The notes beneath the pieces were generated by a model. It worked only from the letters and a program-made list of their open reading frames with translations. It had not been told where the DNA came from and did not search any database. The position numbers and the translations under genes were made by a program. From NCBI RefSeq assembly GCF_028335745.1, contig NZ_CP116477.1, positions 4,216,001 through 4,280,000 of the forward strand: a stretch of 64,000 nucleotides of DNA, read 5' to 3'. This stretch comes from Pectobacterium sp. A5351. GTDB lineage: Bacteria > Pseudomonadota > Gammaproteobacteria > Enterobacterales > Enterobacteriaceae. The stretch's first letter is position 1; every line of letters starts with the position of its first letter. This document shows, in pieces, positions 29,321 to 40,139 of this stretch.

Positions 29321-29851
29321 TTAAAACGCTTTTTTCAGGCTAATTTGCGCAATCAGAGTGGTCAGGGATAACACCAGCGTGGAACGTACCATCTGCTGAT
29401 AACGCTGCTGCTGCATGTTCACCAGAAGCGGATCGGCAGCGTCGGTCCCCGGCGGCAAAGCGGGTTCTGCGGGCAGCGCCGTAACGCAATGCAGCTCGCC
29501 GATGGGCCCCAGAATTTCATCGTCGGTAAAACGATAATGCCGATCGTCATGCGTCAGCTCTTCGCCCAGCGCCATTAACAGTTCTGCATCTTCGTACTCT
29601 TTACGGCTGATCATCCCCAGACCATAAATCAGTTTCAGGCGCACGGACAGGTCGCCCAGCGGGCCCGTTCCCGTCATCAAGGGTTCAACGGCATATTTCA
29701 CCGCATAGTCGTCTTTACGGAACACCTGCAACATCAGGATACTGACCGCTTCAGCCAGCAATTCAACGGCACAAAGCATAAAATCGCGCACGGTCTTCCC
29801 TGAGTTCAGCGCTTCCAGAACCCGGTTTTCAAACGCCTGTGTTTCTTCCAT
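29321..29851 (-). CDS. mtlR: MtlR, mannitol operon repressor
   Basis: 176 residues from [19 protein letters not shown]. The frame stays open for 43 codons upstream, and E. coli MtlR begins about 20 residues earlier, so a longer start is possible. It is an all-helical protein without an obvious DNA-binding motif, with the conserved stretches [36 protein letters not shown] and [16 protein letters not shown]. It represses mtl expression. It is located after mtlD in the usual order. Confidence 0.93.
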   Translation of the reverse strand: MEETQAFENRVLEALNSGKTVRDFMLCAVELLAEAVSILMLQVFRKDDYAVKYAVEPLMTGTGPLGDLSVRLKLIYGLGMISRKEYEDAELLMALGEELTHDDRHYRFTDDEILGPIGELHCVTALPAEPALPPGTDAADPLLVNMQQQRYQQMVRSTLVLSLTTLIAQISLKKAF

Positions 29852-30004
29852 CGTCACTTCTCGACCTTTTAACCCCGCACACAGCATACCCCATCTCGGT
29901 AGCATGCTTACCGGCAGGTGTGGCGACCTCCCATCCCCGACGTCGCCCGTATAAATTACACCGTGTCGAAAAGACCACACCTGCCTGGTGACGAGACGCG
30001 CCGA

Positions 30005-31153
30005 TTACTGCATGGCGTTATACACATTCACTGCTTGCGCGACAACCTCGCTGTCAGCGTCCAGACCAGAAATCTGTGCCAGCGCCGCCTGCGGCCCCTG
30101 TGCGCGAAGCAACTCGGCCAGCTCCTGCGCCTGCGGATCCTGTTCGCTGCGATAATGCATCGCGGCGGCAATACCAGTAATCAGGTTGTCATGCGGCAAA
30201 TGGTACTCCAGCGTTCCCAGCAGCGGCTTGATCAGACGGTCGCCCGCGCTCAGTTTACGCAGCGGCTGACGGCCAACGCGCTCCACATCATCATGCAGAT
30301 GGGGGTTTTCAAAGCGGCTAAGAATCTTATTGATATAGGCAGCGTGCTTATCCGCATCAAAACCGTAGCGCTTGATGAGCACCGCACCGCTCTCTTCCAT
30401 TGCGCCTTTGACTACGGCTCTGACTTTCGGGTCAAGAATCGCATCGCGAATCGTTTGATGACGCGCCTGCTGGCCGAGGTAAGCCGTAATCGCATGGCCC
30501 GTGTTCAGCGTGAAGAGCTTACGCTCGACAAACGCCATCAGGTTGTCGGTCAATTCCATACCGGGAATCGCTGGCGGCTCACCGCAGAACTGGGTTTTAT
30601 CGACGATCCATTCACTGAAGGTTTCTACCGTCACCGCCAGCACATCATCACTACCGGCTTCGGAAGGAGGAACGATGCGATCCACGGCGGAATCGACAAA
30701 TCCCACATGCTCGACAACCCATTCCTGATGGCCTTCGGGCAGCAGTTTCAACACATGCTGTTTTAACTGGCTGGTGCCGCGCACCATATTTTCACAGGCA
30801 ATAATGTTCAACGGCCGGGTATTGCCGTCGTGATGACGCTTAACCAGCCCCTGAGCGATAGTTCCGGCGATTTTTTCCAGAATCTGCGGCCCCACGGCGG
30901 TTGTCACCAGATCGGCCACGGCAATCAACGCCACAGCATCCTGACTACCGCTGTGAACGGCACTCACGTTGCTCACGGTATCAAGGCGTGTGTTATCGCC
31001 AACAATCCGCACCGTATAGCTTTTACGGCTGTTCAAGGCATCCAGAAGCGGCTGATTGACGTCAGCGAATGTCAGTTCGACGTTGGCATCCGCCAACAAT
31101 TTCCCAATAAATCCACGGCCAATATTACCCGCGCCAAAATGTAATGCTTTCAT
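30005..31153 (-). CDS. mtlD: Mannitol-1-phosphate 5-dehydrogenase
   Basis: 382 residues, identical in length to E. coli MtlD. It oxidises mannitol 1-phosphate to fructose 6-phosphate with NAD+. The Rossmann loop is [18 protein letters not shown], and the catalytic Lys segment is within [17 protein letters not shown]. It is the second gene of the mtl operon and is separated from mtlA by a hairpin with a U-tract. Confidence 0.98.
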   Translation of the reverse strand: MKALHFGAGNIGRGFIGKLLADANVELTFADVNQPLLDALNSRKSYTVRIVGDNTRLDTVSNVSAVHSGSQDAVALIAVADLVTTAVGPQILEKIAGTIAQGLVKRHHDGNTRPLNIIACENMVRGTSQLKQHVLKLLPEGHQEWVVEHVGFVDSAVDRIVPPSEAGSDDVLAVTVETFSEWIVDKTQFCGEPPAIPGMELTDNLMAFVERKLFTLNTGHAITAYLGQQARHQTIRDAILDPKVRAVVKGAMEESGAVLIKRYGFDADKHAAYINKILSRFENPHLHDDVERVGRQPLRKLSAGDRLIKPLLGTLEYHLPHDNLITGIAAAMHYRSEQDPQAQELAELLRAQGPQAALAQISGLDADSEVVAQAVNVYNAMQ

Positions 31154-31171
31154 GAGACATAACCTTAAAAA

Positions 31172-31200
31172 AACATAAAAAGAGGCCGCCCGAAGGCGGC
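31172..31200 (-). terminator. Attenuating hairpin between mtlA and mtlD
   Basis: On the coding strand the sequence is GCCGCC-TTCG-GGCGGC followed by CTCTTTTT. This is a very stable UUCG tetraloop stem with a U-tract, i.e. an intrinsic-terminator shape. It lies 15 bp after the mtlA stop and before the mtlD ribosome site, so it should lower mtlD relative to mtlA, or stabilise the mtlA message. Confidence 0.8.
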
Positions 31201-31214
31201 ACTAGCCACATCAA

Positions 31215-33122
31215 TTAGGCACTCTTTTTACCGGAGAGTAAGTCGAGGACTTCCTGAACATCCTGCGTGTGCGCCAGACGTTCAATGACAGCGTCATCAT
31301 CCAGTGCGTTGGTCAGACTGGTGATGACCTGGATATGTTCGTTGTTACGGGCAGCGATACCGATAACCAGACGCGCAACCTCATCTTCTTCATCGCCAAA
31401 GCGAACGCCTTCAGGGTATTGGCAGAAAACCACACCCGTTTTCAGCACGCGATCTTTCGCTTCAATCGTACCGTGCGGCACGGCAATCGATTCGCCCAGA
31501 TAGGTAGAGGTCAGTTTTTCGCGTTCCAGCATCGCTTCAACATACGCAGGCTCGACATAGCCGCCTTTCACCAGTTGCTCACCAGCAAAACGGATTGCCT
31601 GCTCTTTGTCTGTCGCATGCTGATTCAGGAACACATTACCCGCCCCCAGTTGGAACAGGTTCGTCTGCGCCTCAGCGGTAGCAGGGACAGGCGTCGCCAC
31701 GGTTTCAGGCTGCACGGCACCCTGCGCAGCCACCAGACGAGCCGCCAGATCGCTATACAGACCGCTATCAAGGAAGTTGGTCAGTGAGATGTGCTGTGCC
31801 TGCGGCGCATGACGCATCGCACGTTCGGTCAGATCGCGGTGCGTAATGACCAGGTCGACATCGTCCGGCAGACTGTTGATCGCGCTGTTGGTCACCGAAA
31901 TGTTGGTCAGCCCGGCATCCTGCACCTTCTTGCGCAGCACGCCAGCCCCCATCGCACTGGAACCCATACCGGCGTCACAGGCGACAATGATTTTACGTAC
32001 GGTGCTCATATCGCCGCTGACGCCAACGCTCGTCGCCGTACCTTTCGCAGAGGCTTTCATTTCCTGTACGCGGCGCGTTGCGTCGCTCAGATCTTCTTCT
32101 TTTTGCTTGGTGCTTTTCAGCAGAATCGCCGACACGATGAAGGATACTGCGAAGGCCGCTGCAATGGCTGCGAGGTTAGCGAAGTAAGCGCCTTTTGGCG
32201 TCATCGCCAGCACCGCCAGAATCGAACCTGGAGACGCTGGAGAAACCAAACCACCGCCCAGCACGCTCAGCGTAAACACGCCAGTCATCCCGCCCAGAAT
32301 CACCGCGATAATCAGACGCGGATTCATCAGTACATACGGGAAGTAAATTTCATGAATCCCGCCCAGGAAGTGGATAATCGCCGCACCTGGCGCAGACTCT
32401 TTCGCATTACCACGACCGAAGAACATATAAGCCATCAACACGCCCATACCTGGGCCTGGGTTTGCTTCGATCAGGAAGAAAATAGACTTGCCGGTTTCCG
32501 TTGCCTGCTGAATGCCCAGTGGTGAGAAGATACCGTGGTTGATCGCATTGTTCAGGAACAGAATTTTCGCGGGTTCAACGAAGATGGACGTAAACGGCAG
32601 CAGGTTGTTCTGTACCATCAGGTTAACGCCGGAAGCCAGTACCTGAGAGAAGACTTCAACCAGCGGACCAATCGCCAAAAATGACAGAATTGCCAACAAC
32701 ATACCGATAATACCGGCAGAGAAGTTGTTGACCAGCATTTCAAAGCCGCTCTTGATTTTACCGTCGACCACGCGGTCAAAACGTTTGATCGCCCAGCCGC
32801 CCAATGGACCGACGATCATGGCGCCGAGGAACATCGGGATATCAGTCCCGACGATCACACCCATCGTCGTAATTGCACCCACCACGCCACCACGCTCACC
32901 GAATACCAGACGTCCGCCGGTATAACCAATCAGCAATGGCAGCAAATACGTAATCATCGGGCCGACGAGCTTCGCCAACGTTTCATTGGGAATCCAGCCG
33001 GTAGGAATAAACAGCGCGGTAATAATACCCCAGGCGATAAAGGCGCCAATATTGGGCATAACCATATTGCTGAGGAAGCGACCAAAGTTTTGCACTTTGA
33101 TCTTAATATCTGGTGAAAGCAT
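31215..33122 (-). CDS. mtlA: Mannitol-specific PTS enzyme IICBA
   Basis: 635 residues. It imports and phosphorylates mannitol. The EIIC membrane domain (about 1-340) has the family blocks GAFIAWGIITALF and GGIHEIYFPYVLM. The EIIB domain begins near 380 and has its phosphocysteine in VACDAGMGSSAMG. The EIIA domain is at the C-terminus, with its active histidine in SIAVPHGTIEAKDRV. All three domains are intact. It is the first gene of mtlADR and is preceded by four CRP-like sites. Confidence 0.98.
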   Translation of the reverse strand: MLSPDIKIKVQNFGRFLSNMVMPNIGAFIAWGIITALFIPTGWIPNETLAKLVGPMITYLLPLLIGYTGGRLVFGERGGVVGAITTMGVIVGTDIPMFLGAMIVGPLGGWAIKRFDRVVDGKIKSGFEMLVNNFSAGIIGMLLAILSFLAIGPLVEVFSQVLASGVNLMVQNNLLPFTSIFVEPAKILFLNNAINHGIFSPLGIQQATETGKSIFFLIEANPGPGMGVLMAYMFFGRGNAKESAPGAAIIHFLGGIHEIYFPYVLMNPRLIIAVILGGMTGVFTLSVLGGGLVSPASPGSILAVLAMTPKGAYFANLAAIAAAFAVSFIVSAILLKSTKQKEEDLSDATRRVQEMKASAKGTATSVGVSGDMSTVRKIIVACDAGMGSSAMGAGVLRKKVQDAGLTNISVTNSAINSLPDDVDLVITHRDLTERAMRHAPQAQHISLTNFLDSGLYSDLAARLVAAQGAVQPETVATPVPATAEAQTNLFQLGAGNVFLNQHATDKEQAIRFAGEQLVKGGYVEPAYVEAMLEREKLTSTYLGESIAVPHGTIEAKDRVLKTGVVFCQYPEGVRFGDEEDEVARLVIGIAARNNEHIQVITSLTNALDDDAVIERLAHTQDVQEVLDLLSGKKSA

Positions 33123-33654
33123 AAAAACACACCCCTATTGAAACGCGCTGACAATAAGAGCGCGTGGTAATTATCGTGAGACGGCGTGACAATATGTGTT
33201 AGTTGCAGCGATGGTTAGCAACAACGACCGACAGTCTTATTTTTTACCGAGATATCAGCAGTGACCAAAACCTCGGCTGGTTATAGACCTATCGGTTATC
33301 AAAACACCGATTGCTTCCGTCAGTATTACTGTATGCAGCGCGGACTCTAACACGCTGTTTTCATACCGCAACTCCATGGCAGGAACGTGACAAAAATCAC
33401 ACAACCACCCTACATCAACGATACAAATAGGTGATTTACTTCACAAAAAGCCGTTAAAAATGAAAAACTAAACCAATTCCCAGACAAATACGACTCACCA
33501 TATGTGATTTACATCACATTTTAATGGTGTGTGTTTGTTTTATTTATGTGATGTAAATCACAATTTATTTTCACCCTCTCCCAGCCAAACTCAACTTTAC
33601 CCAGCATACCGACCCGTAATATAGAATCGTTGACGCACTAAAAAAACAACGCCG
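33123..33654. promoter_or_regulatory. mtl control region with four CRP-type sites
   Basis: Four sites fit TGTGA-N6-TCACA. They are CGTGACAAAAATCACA (33386-33401), GGTGATTTACTTCACA (33430-33445), TGTGATTTACATCACA (33503-33518, perfect) and TGTGATGTAAATCACA (33547-33562, perfect). Multiple CRP sites before mtlA are known in E. coli. The two perfect sites are 44 bp apart centre to centre (four helical turns) and lie far upstream of mtlA, closer to yiaF on the other side. No gene is present in the region. Confidence 0.85.
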
Positions 33655-34371
33655 CTAGGGATAATTCACGCCATTTATCCCTCTAAGCGCATTCATTAAA
33701 TTCTGCTGTTGCATAGGTAACGCCACCACCATGCCATTATATTGCGCCACCTGCTGCGGCGTACGGAATTGCACCGATGCACCATTAAACACAACCTGAT
33801 CGCCCTGAGCCTGAAGGAAATCACCGATCTGAATCAGGCTCTGTGCGAAGGCAATCGCACTCGGAATGGCGGGCAACAGCGCGTTAGTTGGCTGTATTAC
33901 CGTGCGTGCATACAGCCGCTCATAGGGTATCTGCACCTCTTCAGGTTGTTTTAGCATTCGGTGGGCATTGTCCGCCTGCACTTTCGCCGCCTGCACATGC
34001 TGGCTCAGCAGGTTCATTGCCCCGATAGATTGCCGAAGGTCATCACGCTGTATCAGATAGTCTTTAGGGACGCGAATACGGGAAATTTGCCCCAGCATCG
34101 GCGTCAAACTGCCGGATACAGCCTGATTAAACTGCTGAGAAAAGGTGGTTAAAATCGCATAATCGTTGGCAAAATTGCCAAAACTCTTCTTTTGTTCTTC
34201 CGTCAATGCTGGCAGCGTCCCATCCTGCTGCGACTGTGCGCTTTGCAGGAATGCAATGAATGCCTTCCGCTGCTCCGCCTCGCTGTCACCACAGGCAGCC
34301 AACTGCAATGCCGCCAGAATAACCAGAACTGGCAGCAGCCAGCGTGAACGGTACATCATCAGCCTTCTCAT
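33655..34371 (-). CDS. yiaF: YiaF-like DUF3053 lipoprotein
   Basis: 238 residues from MRRLMMYRSRWLLPVL, with AGGAG in front; starts at the two following ATGs are possible. The lipobox is LQLAAC, so it is an envelope lipoprotein. The mature domain contains the DUF3053 features QRKAFIAFLQ, TEEQKKSFGNFANDYAIL and RVPKDYL. Function unknown. E. coli yiaF is in the same glyS-ghrB-tag region, which supports the name. Monocistronic. Confidence 0.87.
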   Translation of the reverse strand: MRRLMMYRSRWLLPVLVILAALQLAACGDSEAEQRKAFIAFLQSAQSQQDGTLPALTEEQKKSFGNFANDYAILTTFSQQFNQAVSGSLTPMLGQISRIRVPKDYLIQRDDLRQSIGAMNLLSQHVQAAKVQADNAHRMLKQPEEVQIPYERLYARTVIQPTNALLPAIPSAIAFAQSLIQIGDFLQAQGDQVVFNGASVQFRTPQQVAQYNGMVVALPMQQQNLMNALRGINGVNYP

Positions 34372-34746
34372 GCCCTACTCCTGTTATGCTTACTGCCCCG
34401 CCAGACGTGCTTTACTCAGACAAAAACACGCTAGCGACGGATTTTCCATGACAAGATTTTCTACGACATAAGCATAGTCGAATCAGGCTGGCTGTGCAGG
34501 AAAAGGCCAGATCTGACAACATAATGCCGCTCTTTTAGGATCGAGATACCGGGGCGAGCACAGGCACTGGGCGAGTAAATTCATGCTTAAATGAACAGTA
34601 TTAAAAAAGTATGACGACAGGGTTTTAGCATGGAGTAGTCCGTCGTTACGGACAGGAACAGCAGCGGGACGTTTACAACGCGGAAAAAATAACCCCCGAG
34701 CAGGAGAACCGACTCGGGGATTAGGACGACGGTGACGCTATCGCCG
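34372..34746. other. Intergenic region before glyS end, including the glyS terminator
   Basis: Contains the yiaF promoter side and, at 34694-34719, the glyS terminator: CCCCGAG and CTCGGGG around a 12-base loop, with a T-run (TTATTTTTTCC) on the leftward strand. A 67-codon frame here looks non-coding. I see nothing else. Confidence 0.75.
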
Positions 34747-36816
34747 TTATTGCAGCACGGAAATATCCGCAACCTGCAAGAACAGCTCACGCAGTTGGCT
34801 CAGCAGCGTCAGGCGGTTCACACGCACCTGCTCATCTTCCGCCATTACCATCACCTGATCGAAGAATGCATCGACAGGTTCACGCAGCGAAGCCAACTCA
34901 ACCAGCGCTTCCTGATAGCGACCTTCAGCAAACAGCGGCGTCAGCTTGTCGCGCAGCACAACAAGGTGCGTTGCCAGCGTAATTTCCGCCGCGTCTTTCA
35001 ATACGGCAGCGTTGACGCTCTCATTCAGCGTATCGGTAGACTTCGCCAGAATGTTGGAAACGCGCTTGTTAGCCGCTGCCAGCGCTGCGGCGGCATCCAG
35101 CGAACGGAAGTGGCTGACGGCTTTCACGCGGGCATCGAAATCTGCCGGGCGAGTTGGACGACGCGCCAATACCGCCTGAATAGTATCCACGCTGTGGCCT
35201 TCTTCCTGATACCAGGCGCGGAAACGACCGAGCATAAACTCAATCACATCATCAACAACGTTGGCGTTAGTCAGCTTGGCACCATACAAACGCACCGCTT
35301 CTTCGGCCAGCGTCTGCAAATCCAGCGGCAGACGTTTTTCGACGATGATACGCAGCACACCGAGGGCGGCACGACGCAGCGCAAACGGGTCTTTGTCGCC
35401 TTTCGGGTGTTGGCCAATGCCAAAAATCCCTGCCAACGTATCCATCTTGTCGGCAATCGCCAGCGCACAGGCCACTGAGGAAGACGGCAGTTCATCACCT
35501 GCAAAGCGCGGCTGATACTGCTCATTCAGCGCAACGGCAACATCTTCCGCTTCGCCATCATGACGCGCATAGTGCATCCCCATCACGCCCTGCGTGTCGG
35601 TGAATTCAAACACCATGTTGGTCATCAGGTCACACTTGGACAGCAGACCCGCACGCGTCGCGTGATTCACATCAGCGCCAATCTGACCAGCCACCCAACC
35701 TGCCAGTGCCTGAATGCGGTCAGTTTTGTCGCGCAGCGTACCCAACTGCTGCTGGAACAAAACGGTTTCCAGACGCGGCAGGTGATCTTCCAAACGCTTC
35801 TTACGGTCGGTATTAAAGAAGAATTCGGCGTCAGCCAGACGCGGGCGCACCACTTTTTCGTTACCGGAAATAATCTGCTGTGGATCTTTGGATTCAATGT
35901 TGGCAACAAAGATGAAATTAGGCAGCAGATTGCCGCTGTTGTCGTAAACCGGGAAATACTTCTGGTCACCTTTCATGGTGTAAACCAGCGCTTCGGACGG
36001 CACAGCGAGGAATTTTTCTTCAAATTTCGCGGTCAGTACCACTGGCCATTCCACCAGCGAGGTGACTTCTTCCAGCAGGCTGTCGCTCAAATCGGCATTA
36101 CCGCCAATCTTGCGTGCGGCTTCTTCGGCATCGGCTTTGATTTTCGCTTTACGCGCATCGTAGTCGGCGACGACTTTACCGCGCTCCAGCAGAATCTGCG
36201 GATACTGTTCAGCAGTATCGATCGTAAATTCCGCTTCACCCATAAAGCGGTGGCCGCGCAGGGTACGAGCAGAATTGATACCCAATACCTGACCGGGGAT
36301 CAGTTCTTCACCCAGCAGCATGGTTACGGTGTGTACCGGACGCACAAACTGTGTTTCTTTGTCGCTCCAGCGCATCAGCTTTGGAATCGGCAATTTCGAC
36401 AATGCCGTGCTTACCATGCCAGCCAGCAGCGCCTGCGCCTGTTCGCCCTTCGCATGGGCGCGATACAGCAGCCACTCACCTTTGTCGGTCGTCAAACGCT
36501 CAGCCTGCTCAACGGTGATGCCACAACCACGCGCCCAGCCCTCTGCCGCTTTGGTTGGTTTACCTTCAGCATCAAATGCTTGGGCAATCGCCGGACCGCG
36601 TTTTTCTACTTCACGATCGGGCTGAGAAGCGCTTAAGCGTGCCACTTTCAGCGCCAGGCGGCGCGGCGCGGCAAACCAGCTCACTTCACCATGCGCCAGA
36701 TTGGCGGCATCCAGCTCCGCCGTGAAATTAGCGGCAAAGGATTCTGCCAGATTACGGAGAGCCTTCGGCGGCAGCTCTTCCGTGCCAATTTCCACCAGAA
36801 AAGTCTTGTCAGTCAT
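34747..36816 (-). CDS. glyS: Glycyl-tRNA synthetase beta subunit
   Basis: 689 residues, as in E. coli. With GlyQ it forms the alpha2-beta2 glycyl-tRNA synthetase, and the beta subunit holds the tRNA-binding domains. Recognisable parts are the start [20 protein letters not shown], an HD-like region ([14 protein letters not shown]) and a C-terminal anticodon-binding block ([20 protein letters not shown]). It follows glyQ by 9 bp. Confidence 0.98.
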   Translation of the reverse strand: MTDKTFLVEIGTEELPPKALRNLAESFAANFTAELDAANLAHGEVSWFAAPRRLALKVARLSASQPDREVEKRGPAIAQAFDAEGKPTKAAEGWARGCGITVEQAERLTTDKGEWLLYRAHAKGEQAQALLAGMVSTALSKLPIPKLMRWSDKETQFVRPVHTVTMLLGEELIPGQVLGINSARTLRGHRFMGEAEFTIDTAEQYPQILLERGKVVADYDARKAKIKADAEEAARKIGGNADLSDSLLEEVTSLVEWPVVLTAKFEEKFLAVPSEALVYTMKGDQKYFPVYDNSGNLLPNFIFVANIESKDPQQIISGNEKVVRPRLADAEFFFNTDRKKRLEDHLPRLETVLFQQQLGTLRDKTDRIQALAGWVAGQIGADVNHATRAGLLSKCDLMTNMVFEFTDTQGVMGMHYARHDGEAEDVAVALNEQYQPRFAGDELPSSSVACALAIADKMDTLAGIFGIGQHPKGDKDPFALRRAALGVLRIIVEKRLPLDLQTLAEEAVRLYGAKLTNANVVDDVIEFMLGRFRAWYQEEGHSVDTIQAVLARRPTRPADFDARVKAVSHFRSLDAAAALAAANKRVSNILAKSTDTLNESVNAAVLKDAAEITLATHLVVLRDKLTPLFAEGRYQEALVELASLREPVDAFFDQVMVMAEDEQVRVNRLTLLSQLRELFLQVADISVLQ

Positions 36817-36825
36817 GGCTGCCTC

Positions 36826-37740
36826 TTAGCTCTCTTTCTTATTACACATCGGGAAACCCAGTGCCTCACGGGAGGCATAATAGGCTTCCGCAACCGCTTT
36901 GGTCAGGGTACGAATACGCAGAATATAGCGCTGGCGCTCAGTAACCGAGATCGCTTTACGCGCATCCAGCAGGTTAAAGCTGTGCGCCGCTTTCAGAATG
37001 CGTTCGTAAGCCGGTAAAGGCAGCGGTTTTTCCAGCGCCAGCAGGTGCTGCGCTTCTTTTTCATATTGCTCGAAGCAGCTGAACAGGAAATCAACGTCAG
37101 CGTGTTCAAAGTTGTAGGTCGACTGCTCGACTTCGTTTTGATGGAACACGTCGCCGTAGGTGGTTTTACCTAACGGGCCATCGCTCCAGACCAGATCGTA
37201 AACGCTATCGACGCCCTGAATGTACATAGCCAGACGTTCCAGACCGTAGGTGATCTCACCCGTCACTGGTTTACATTCCAAACCGCCAACCTGCTGGAAG
37301 TAGGTAAACTGCGTGACTTCCATACCGTTCAGCCAGACTTCCCAGCCCAGACCCCAGGCACCCAGCGTCGGGTTTTCCCAGTTGTCTTCCACGAAGCGGA
37401 TATCGTGAATAGTCGGATCCATGCCCAGCTCTTTCAGAGAACCGAGGTACAGCTCCTGAATGTTGTCCGGTGATGGCTTAATGACAACTTGAAACTGGTA
37501 ATAGTGCTGTAAGCGGTTCGGGTTTTCACCGTAGCGCCCATCGGTCGGACGGCGAGAAGGCTGCACATAAGCAGCGGCCATGGGTTCCGGCCCCAGCGCC
37601 CGGAGGCAGGTCATAGGATGTGAAGTGCCTGCGCCGACTTCCATGTCCAATGGTTGAACAATGGTGCAGCCCTGACGCGCCCAATAATCCTGTAATGTCA
37701 GGATCAGGCCCTGGAAGGTCTTGGTATCAAACTTTTGCAT
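36826..37740 (-). CDS. glyQ: Glycyl-tRNA synthetase alpha subunit
   Basis: 304 residues from [20 protein letters not shown]. The frame continues upstream to 37857 but without a plausible start. It is the catalytic class II core subunit that activates glycine. The family motifs are [20 protein letters not shown] and [20 protein letters not shown]. First gene of glyQS. No T-box leader is expected in this group. Confidence 0.98.
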   Translation of the reverse strand: MQKFDTKTFQGLILTLQDYWARQGCTIVQPLDMEVGAGTSHPMTCLRALGPEPMAAAYVQPSRRPTDGRYGENPNRLQHYYQFQVVIKPSPDNIQELYLGSLKELGMDPTIHDIRFVEDNWENPTLGAWGLGWEVWLNGMEVTQFTYFQQVGGLECKPVTGEITYGLERLAMYIQGVDSVYDLVWSDGPLGKTTYGDVFHQNEVEQSTYNFEHADVDFLFSCFEQYEKEAQHLLALEKPLPLPAYERILKAAHSFNLLDARKAISVTERQRYILRIRTLTKAVAEAYYASREALGFPMCNKKES

Positions 37741-37866
37741 GTTGGATTCGCGCACGATACAAGTGGATTTATAAGGAATGCGCCAGTATACCCTCTGACC
37801 GCAAGATATACAGCCAGAATGCGGTAACAAGTGCAAATCCCCGTCATCATCTTTCAAATTTCAGGA

Positions 37867-38673
37867 TCAGCCTGAAAAAACGGTCTGCAGCATCTTCAGG
37901 CTCAGCAACAGCAGCAGCACCGCAAAGGCCTTTTTCAGCGTCGCGACAGGCAAACGGTGCGCCAGACGCGCCCCGACAGGTGCGGTGAAAAAGCTGACAG
38001 CGGAAATCAGAAGAACGGCAGGCAAATACACATAGCCGACGCTGTAATCAGGTAACCCGGCCACTGACCAACCGTTAATCATGTAGCCCAGCGCGCCGGA
38101 CAGGGCGATCGGTAGCCCAACCGCTGCGGATGTGCCAATCGCCTGCTGAATGCGGACGTTGCACCATGTCAGGAACGGCACCGTGAGCGACCCGCCGCCG
38201 ATCGCCACCAGCGCTGAAATGCTACCAATCACCAATCCCGCCAGTGAAACGCCTGCCGTACCGGGCAACTGACGCTGAGGCTTTGGCTTGATATTCAGTA
38301 CCATTTGCAGCGAAACGTAGGCCATAAAACAGGAAAAAAAGATTGCCAGAGTCCGCGTCGGCAACAGCGTTGCCAGCCAGGTGGCAGCGAATGTCCCGAT
38401 CAGGATGGCAGGCGTAATCCGCACCACCACTGGCCAAAGCACCGCCTGATGTTGATGATGCGTGCGCAGGCTGGAAATCGCCGTGACGACAATCGCCGCC
38501 ATTGATGTTCCCAACGCCAGATGCACCAGATGTGTATTATCGACTCCCTGAGCGGCAAACAGCGCCGTCAGCACCGGCACCATAATACCGCCGCCGCCAA
38601 TCCCCAATAACCCCGCCATAAAACCTACCACCGCGCCTAATGCCAGATAGGCCGCTATCCACTCCACTGCCAT
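37867..38673 (-). CDS. TauE/SafE family sulfite exporter-like permease
   Basis: 268 residues from MAVEWIAAYLALGAVVGF; AGGGG precedes the ATG. An upstream GTG at 38682 is possible. It has eight or so membrane segments with the glycine-rich repeat GFMAGLLGIGGGGIMVPVLT near the N-terminus and its inverted counterpart ALVAIGGGSLTVPFLTW in the middle, which define the family. Relatives export sulfite or sulfur-containing organic anions. The substrate is unknown. Three 18-bp tandem repeats stand directly upstream. Confidence 0.88.
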   Translation of the reverse strand: MAVEWIAAYLALGAVVGFMAGLLGIGGGGIMVPVLTALFAAQGVDNTHLVHLALGTSMAAIVVTAISSLRTHHQHQAVLWPVVVRITPAILIGTFAATWLATLLPTRTLAIFFSCFMAYVSLQMVLNIKPKPQRQLPGTAGVSLAGLVIGSISALVAIGGGSLTVPFLTWCNVRIQQAIGTSAAVGLPIALSGALGYMINGWSVAGLPDYSVGYVYLPAVLLISAVSFFTAPVGARLAHRLPVATLKKAFAVLLLLLSLKMLQTVFSG

Positions 38674-38713
38674 TCCCTGCACCCCTGTTTATGCTTTTCT
38701 TATGATCGAGTAA

Positions 38714-38767
38714 ACAGTCTTGAGCTAATGAGCAGCCCTGAACCAATAAACAGCCTTGAGCTAATGA
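38714..38767. repeat. Three tandem 18-bp repeats
   Basis: ACAGTCTTGAGCTAATGA, GCAGCCCTGAACCAATAA and ACAGCCTTGAGCTAATGA follow one another without gaps. The outer copies differ at one base; the middle one has five changes. They lie 40-95 bp before the TauE-like gene's start, in its promoter or leader. Confidence 0.85.
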
Positions 38768-38968
38768 AATGAATAACCCGAAGCTGTTGGCAAAACATTA
38801 TTCACGATTCCACGACGACTTTCCGCCCCATCCGCAAACAGACTTTCATATCTGCGAGCACGCCCGCAAAATACTGGTTGCCCATACAGGAATATAAATG
38901 CCATCATCGCACCACATTGCGATAGATCGCCTTACAATGAACGGCATCACCATCATCAGGAGAAAGGC

Positions 38969-39532
38969 ATGCAACGCTGCGGCTGGGTGACACAAGACAC
39001 CTTATATCAGGATTACCACGATAACGAGTGGGGAAAGCCCTGCATCGACAGCCAGAAGCTGTTTGAGTTACTGTGCCTGGAAGGCCAGCAGGCGGGTCTT
39101 TCCTGGATCACCGTGCTGAAAAAACGCGAACACTATCGCCGTTGCTTCCACCAGTTCAACCCTGAGCAAGTGGCACAGATGACGCAGGATGACGTAGATC
39201 GTCTGGTACAGGACAGCAGCATTATCCGCCATCGCGGAAAAATCGAGGCGATTATCACCAATGCAAAAGCGTGGGTGGCAATGGAAAGTCAGGGGAAGAG
39301 CTTCTCGCACTTCATTTGGTCTTTTGTCGAGCACCAGCCGCGTCTCAATCACCCCGCGTCACTCGCGGAAGTCCCCGCCAAAACAGACGTTTCGGATGCC
39401 ATGTCCAAAGCTCTGAAGAAGCGCGGCTTCAAATTTATCGGCTCAACCATCTGCTATGCCTTCATGCAGGCGGGTGGATTGGTCAACGACCATGTCACCG
39501 ACTGTTTTTGTCATCAGGAAAGCGCGTCATGA
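38969..39532 (+). CDS. tag: DNA-3-methyladenine glycosylase I
   Basis: 187 residues (E. coli Tag also 187). It removes 3-methyladenine from DNA in base-excision repair. The zinc-snap residues are present: C4 in MQRCGWV, H17 in YHDNEWG, and the C-terminal H and C in NDHVTDCFC. The base-pocket region EGQQAGLSWITVLKKRE is conserved. AGGAGAAAGG precedes the ATG. It overlaps yiaC by 4 bp. Confidence 0.97.
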   Translation: MQRCGWVTQDTLYQDYHDNEWGKPCIDSQKLFELLCLEGQQAGLSWITVLKKREHYRRCFHQFNPEQVAQMTQDDVDRLVQDSSIIRHRGKIEAIITNAKAWVAMESQGKSFSHFIWSFVEHQPRLNHPASLAEVPAKTDVSDAMSKALKKRGFKFIGSTICYAFMQAGGLVNDHVTDCFCHQESAS

Positions 39533-39963
39533 TTCGCCCTTACCGCGACCCCGATCTCGCCCCTCTGATGCAGCTTTGGCTAAAGAGCACCATTCTGGCA
39601 CATCCGTTTATTCGTGAAGATTACTGGCGAGAGAGTGCCAGCGCGGTACGTGAGATCTATATTCCCCAGTCGCAAACCTGGGTTGATGAGGAGCAAGGAA
39701 GCCTTATTGGCTTTATCAGCGTGCTGGAAGCACGGCTCATCGGCGCGCTATTTGTAGAACAGACCTATTATGGCAAGCAGATTGGTACGGCGCTGATCCA
39801 GCACGTTCAGGCACGGTTCCCGTTACTCAGCCTAGAAGTATATCAGCAGAATACGCGCGCCTGCCGGTTCTACCATAAGCAGGGGTTTGTTGTTGTAGAG
39901 GAAAACGTCAATCAGGATACGCAGGCCACGGCACTGATCATGCAGTGGGCCGCCCCCAGATGA
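39529..39963 (+). CDS. yiaC: YiaC-like GNAT acetyltransferase
   Basis: 144 residues, starting at the ATGA overlap with tag. The GNAT acetyl-CoA loop is VEQTYYGKQIGTALIQHV, and SLEVYQQNTRACRFYHKQGF is the C-terminal fold motif. E. coli YiaC is one of the protein lysine acetyltransferases and is also the gene next to tag. The overlap indicates co-translation. Confidence 0.92.
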   Translation: MIRPYRDPDLAPLMQLWLKSTILAHPFIREDYWRESASAVREIYIPQSQTWVDEEQGSLIGFISVLEARLIGALFVEQTYYGKQIGTALIQHVQARFPLLSLEVYQQNTRACRFYHKQGFVVVEENVNQDTQATALIMQWAAPR

Positions 39964-40139
39964 GCGCTATAAGTGCGGATGTCGTACCATCGTTCATACT
40001 CTACATCGTGCAAATCCCCCATTAATCGCGGTTAGCCTTGGGCAAATGCGGGGGCGGTATCACTTGCAGTCTCTCGCCAGCTACGCGATTATTCGAGGGC
40101 TATTTCTACGTTAACTTCCTTAATCTGCTGGAGTTTGTG

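Noticed and set aside
35560..36636. A 358-codon rightward frame inside glyS
   Set aside because: Antisense shadow of glyS; no recognisable motif.
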